DNA of 64,000 bases from Candidatus Thorarchaeota archaeon (GTDB taxonomy: Archaea > Asgardarchaeota > Thorarchaeia > Thorarchaeales > Thorarchaeaceae): NCBI GenBank assembly GCA_019057475.1, contig DXJO01000018.1, forward strand, positions 62,001-126,000, in the 5' to 3' direction. The notes under the pieces were generated by a model, which was not told where the DNA came from, did no database searches, and saw only the letters and a list, made by a program, of their open reading frames with translations. The position numbers and the translations under genes were made by a program. Shown here piece after piece: positions 61,204 to 64,000 of the stretch (positions are counted from its first letter, which is position 1; every line of letters begins with the position of its first letter).

Positions 61204-62157
61204 ATGGCAGTAAAAGATTACATCCGGCTTATGCGACCTCATCAGTGGTACAAGAATCTCTTGGTGTTCCTAGCGATAGTCTTCGTAGAGATACCATCTG
61301 AATGGCCATGGGAGACCTTGCCGGCGGCGTACAACATTTGGAACTACCCCCCGCTGATTGTGGGATTTCTGGTGTTCTGTGCTGTTTCCAGTGCGGGGTA
61401 CATATTGAACGACATTACAGATCTAGAGCAGGATGCAGTACACCCAGAGAAGAAGGAACGGCCATTGCCATCTGGTCGCGCATCGAGCAGGCCCGCCAAG
61501 GGACTAGCTGTCATCCTTCTGGCAATTGGTTTTACTGTGGCATATCTTGAGAATGGATTTTTCTTCATCATCGTCGTAATGTACTTCGTCAACTCACAAC
61601 TCTATAACTACTTCTTGAGGAAGTGGGCCGTTGTTGACGTTGTCGATATCGCTTTTGGTTTCATCTTAAGGGCTATTGCTGGAACCGCCATCCTACTAGT
61701 GCCATTCACATCCTGGCTAGTGATTGGGGTCTTCTTCTTTGCTCTTATCCTAGGATTTGGTAAGCGAAAGAACGAACTTCAATACCTTGGAGAGGATGCT
61801 GCAAAGCACAAGCCTGTTTTCAATCAATACACTGAAGCGATGCTTGACCAAGGTATAACAATGTCAGCCACTTGGCTGGTTCTCTTCTATGCACTCTATA
61901 CGTACAATAATTTCCCCGGGGAGATGATGGTGTACCAGCCAGTGATGATGACCGTGCCGATTGTTGCGGGGCTCATCCTTCGCTATGTCTACCTCATCCA
62001 GACAGGCAGTCCTGTAGGCAGAAAACCGCACCTTGCTCTAAAGGACAAGGGTATTCTGTTCGGCGTTGTGATTTTCGTCATAGTGCTTGGTGTAGCGCTA
62101 TTCTTCTGGCGAGGAATTCTTGAGTTACTCCTGACTATGTTTCCGCCAGTTCCGTAG
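61204..62157 (+). CDS. UbiA-family prenyltransferase, decaprenyl-phosphate phosphoribosyltransferase-like
   Basis: A 317-residue membrane protein with about eight helices. The N-terminal RLMRPHQWYKNLLVFLAIVF is characteristic of decaprenyl-phosphate phosphoribosyltransferase (Rv3806c type). NDITDLEQDAVHPEKKERP is the first Asp-rich UbiA motif. In mycobacteria the related enzyme attaches phosphoribose to polyprenyl phosphate for cell-wall arabinan; in archaea it may make a polyprenyl-phospho-pentose for surface glycans. That role is inferred. The neighbouring flippase-like and PHP proteins fit such a pathway. Confidence 0.88.
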   Translation: MAVKDYIRLMRPHQWYKNLLVFLAIVFVEIPSEWPWETLPAAYNIWNYPPLIVGFLVFCAVSSAGYILNDITDLEQDAVHPEKKERPLPSGRASSRPAKGLAVILLAIGFTVAYLENGFFFIIVVMYFVNSQLYNYFLRKWAVVDVVDIAFGFILRAIAGTAILLVPFTSWLVIGVFFFALILGFGKRKNELQYLGEDAAKHKPVFNQYTEAMLDQGITMSATWLVLFYALYTYNNFPGEMMVYQPVMMTVPIVAGLILRYVYLIQTGSPVGRKPHLALKDKGILFGVVIFVIVLGVALFFWRGILELLLTMFPPVP

Positions 62158-62166
62158 GTGCTTACT

Positions 62167-62847
62167 ATGAACGACAGGCTTTCCGCCTTTGACTTACACT
62201 TTCACACCTATTACTCTAAGGACGGCCTGAACAACCCCCGAATGCTCTTCAAATACATGAGGCGACACGGTCTCAGAGGAATCGCCCTTACAGAGCATTG
62301 GAAACCATCCATCCTGAAGGTCATCGAAAGAAATGGGCGATTTCTATTGCCAGCTTGCGAGTACAAATGCTCTGACTATGGAGAGCTCATTGGATTGTTC
62401 ATATCCGAACCAATTGAGAACCGGTCATTTGTCGAGATTGCAGAAGATATCCATGCACAAGGCGGAATAACGATTCTCCCACATCCCATGGATCCCTTGA
62501 GAAAGCACACCGCGCTAAGGCGTGGCTTGCCTGAGGAGCTTGTAAAGAAACACGTGGATCTGATTGAGGGAATAAACTCCCGATGTGTGGTGAACCTGTT
62601 CAATACGTGGGCGCAGAAGCTAGCTAAGCGCCTTGGCAAACCAATGACTGCAGGAAGCGATGCCCATTCCTTCCTAGAGATAGGACATGCAAGAACTTGG
62701 CTTCAAGATGTTGAAACGGCAGATGATATCTATGGTGAGCTGAGGAAAGGTAGGACTCAGATTGCCGGCTACTGCTCATTTCCCTTGGTCCACCTTCCTT
62801 CCGTATTCTGGCAAAGAGTGAGGAGAATTGCCTATGACGAATGGTGA
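62167..62847 (+). CDS. PHP-domain metal-dependent hydrolase
   Basis: A 226-residue PHP protein: FDLHFHTYYSKDGLN (first His pair), GIALTEHWKP, CEYKCSDYG, ITILPHPMDPLRKH and TAGSDAHSFLEIGHART near the end, together giving the metal ligands of a phosphoesterase. It could act on a sugar phosphate or nucleotide of the surrounding pathway. The GTG at 62158 is an alternative start; I chose the ATG at 62167 since AGGTG then lies 7 bases upstream. It overlaps the flippase gene by 14 bases. Confidence 0.85.
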   Translation: MNDRLSAFDLHFHTYYSKDGLNNPRMLFKYMRRHGLRGIALTEHWKPSILKVIERNGRFLLPACEYKCSDYGELIGLFISEPIENRSFVEIAEDIHAQGGITILPHPMDPLRKHTALRRGLPEELVKKHVDLIEGINSRCVVNLFNTWAQKLAKRLGKPMTAGSDAHSFLEIGHARTWLQDVETADDIYGELRKGRTQIAGYCSFPLVHLPSVFWQRVRRIAYDEW

Positions 62848-63874
62848 GGAAATTTCAACACAGACAGGAAATGAATTCATCAGTATCAGAAAGCTGATAG
62901 CATTCGTACTCATAGGAGCTGTCGTCTATCTTGCTATACTATTCTATGTTCAGATCGACCCGGTAATTGCTGCGATTAGCTCCCTTCCGTACTGGATTCT
63001 GCCTGCTATGATTACCCTGTCGTTCTTGAACTACTTGATTCGGTATGTGAAATGGCAGTACTACCTGCGCCGCATCGACATCAACCTTGGTCACGCTGAT
63101 AGCCTCAGCATTTTCCTGGCTGGTTTCTCGCTCACAACAACTCCGGGCAAGATGGGGGAGGCCGTAAAGGGCGTCTTCATCAATGACATAGACGGAACAC
63201 CCCTGGCTAAGACCGCTCCTGTAGTAGTTTCAGAGAGAGCGACCGATCTCATCGCGATGGTTATTCTGGCGCTGGCAGGTTTTAGTATTGGTTTTGCAGG
63301 CGGAGATCAGCTTTACCTTGTTGTGTTGCTTGGAGCTGCGGCAGTCGTAGGCGCAATAATTCTGGGTCGTAGTGAATTCTATAACGGAATCCTGCAAAGA
63401 CTCACTTCTTTTGGACCACTAAAGAGATTCTCGAATAACAGCAATTTGATTGTCGATACTATGACTAAGACGATGTCTCCGAAGCCAATGGCAGTAAGCA
63501 CGGCGATTAGTGTTCCGGGGTGGTTCATGGAATGCATAGCACTATGGCTACTTCTCAGCATTCTATCTGGTGCGGGGTTTCCATCGCTTACTCAAGCCTC
63601 GCTGTTTCTGCTTTTGCAGGCAACGTTCATTCACGCAACAGCGTCCGCCATCGGAGCAGTTTCCTTCTTGCCAGGAGGGCTCATTGCCTATGAGGGTACA
63701 GCTGGCATACTCATTCCACTCTTGCTCGGTTTCACCGAAAGCCAAGCCGGAGTTGCAATAATCATCATAAGATTCGTAACTCTCTGGTTCAGCGTCATAG
63801 TTGGATTCGTGGCTCTTGCAGTTGTCGAGAGAAGACGTCGTGTGCGGGAGCAGCGTGGTTCCCACCAAGCTTAA
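62834..63874 (+). CDS. Flippase-like (lysylphosphatidylglycerol synthase TM / UPF0104) membrane protein
   Basis: A 346-residue integral membrane protein with about eight helices and the UPF0104 phrases ILPAMITLSFLNYLIRYVKW, FLAGFSLTTTPGKMGEAVKG and VVVSERATDLIAMVILA. Members are proposed to flip or transfer lipids. GGAG lies 8 bases before the ATG at 62834. It overlaps the PHP gene and ends 36 bases before the synthetase gene. With UbiA and DUF362 it probably handles a polyprenyl-linked precursor at the membrane. Confidence 0.9.
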   Translation: MTNGEEISTQTGNEFISIRKLIAFVLIGAVVYLAILFYVQIDPVIAAISSLPYWILPAMITLSFLNYLIRYVKWQYYLRRIDINLGHADSLSIFLAGFSLTTTPGKMGEAVKGVFINDIDGTPLAKTAPVVVSERATDLIAMVILALAGFSIGFAGGDQLYLVVLLGAAAVVGAIILGRSEFYNGILQRLTSFGPLKRFSNNSNLIVDTMTKTMSPKPMAVSTAISVPGWFMECIALWLLLSILSGAGFPSLTQASLFLLLQATFIHATASAIGAVSFLPGGLIAYEGTAGILIPLLLGFTESQAGVAIIIIRFVTLWFSVIVGFVALAVVERRRRVREQRGSHQA

Positions 63875-63910
63875 AACCGAAGGAGAACAAAGCTCCGGCT
63901 GTGAGTCTAG

Positions 63911-64000
63911 ATGAGCAGTCCACTCGAAATGGCAGAGAGTAACGCCGAAGAAATAGTTACCAATGAGGAATTGAAGCACATTCTCGAATCCAAGCCCGGC
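63911..64000 (+). CDS. tyrS: Tyrosyl-tRNA synthetase, N-terminal fragment
   Basis: Only 30 codons lie inside the window. The frame MSSPLEMAESNAEEIVTNEE followed by LKHILESKPG matches the N-terminus of archaeal/eukaryotic tyrosyl-tRNA synthetase (E-E-I-V-T-x-E-E-L-x-x-L-L before the YIGFEPSG signature, which would come next). The gene runs off the right edge. It is the single housekeeping marker here and supports an archaeal origin. Confidence 0.7.
   Translation, partial: MSSPLEMAESNAEEIVTNEELKHILESKPG

Noticed and set aside
13570-63900. CRISPR arrays
   Set aside because: No regularly spaced repeats were seen anywhere; the repeats found are dispersed and irregular.

Overview
The window reads as archaeal chromosome of medium GC, rich in accessory genes. 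Several signs point to an archaeon. The right-hand edge opens a gene whose N-terminus matches archaeal tyrosyl-tRNA synthetase. TATA-like boxes sit 25-30 bases before leaderless starts, and TTG and GTG starts are common, often with GGAGG-type ribosome sites. There is an eukaryote-like PPP phosphatase, a long leucine-rich-repeat protein, a multi-PAS soluble histidine kinase and a decaprenyl-phosphate-type UbiA enzyme. An Asgard archaeon (Thorarchaeia- or Lokiarchaeia-like) is a reasonable guess, but this is inference; no rRNA or tRNA lies in the window.

Left part (1-13.6 kb): a partial ribbon-helix-helix protein, a dehydrogenase/deacetylase pair, an LRR protein, then a redox neighbourhood. The redox genes are a two-domain glutaredoxin-like protein disulfide oxidoreductase, a glutaredoxin-thioredoxin reductase operon, a five-PAS kinase, two ferritin-like proteins, a second thioredoxin-reductase-like flavoprotein and a thioredoxin-fold protein. 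Two of these promoters carry related palindromes. An AT-rich dehydrogenase with an extra C-terminal domain looks transferred.

Second part (13.8-26.8 kb): a zinc-ribbon protein and a nuclease-like protein; a tightly overlapping minus-strand operon for a D5-type SF3 helicase, two unknown proteins and a small basic frame with an in-frame TAG; an AbiTii-type gene; an acetyltransferase; an ABC exporter; and a set of winged-helix proteins, one with a possible phospholipase-D-like motif. Four related ~90-base elements with hairpins are scattered between 20.5 and 26.5 kb.

Third part (26.8-46.8 kb): a defence or genome-plasticity island. It begins with decayed gene fragments. Then come a two-gene winged-helix plus PD-(D/E)XK operon, a membrane/TPR pair, two nuclease-like genes (one broken by an in-frame TAG), McrB and McrC, a DNA methyltransferase with a small coiled-coil partner, a TcmP/three-Cys radical-SAM-like pair, a DnaQ-like exonuclease and a tyrosine recombinase. 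Four copies of the same gene-tail junction (ends of two convergent genes meeting on a shared CTAG) sit exactly between these modules, which suggests modular exchange at a repeated scar.

Right part (46.8-64 kb): more conventional chromosome. It holds a MacB-like ABC transporter with its FtsX-type permease, a secreted membrane-anchored protein, an ADP-forming acyl-CoA synthetase, a PIN-domain protein, a cupin with a small upstream gene, a LOG-like protein and a PPP phosphatase. An envelope-lipid cluster (DUF362, UbiA/DPPR-synthase-like, PHP, flippase-like) follows, then the start of tyrosyl-tRNA synthetase. No CRISPR array, rRNA, tRNA or complete insertion sequence was recognised.
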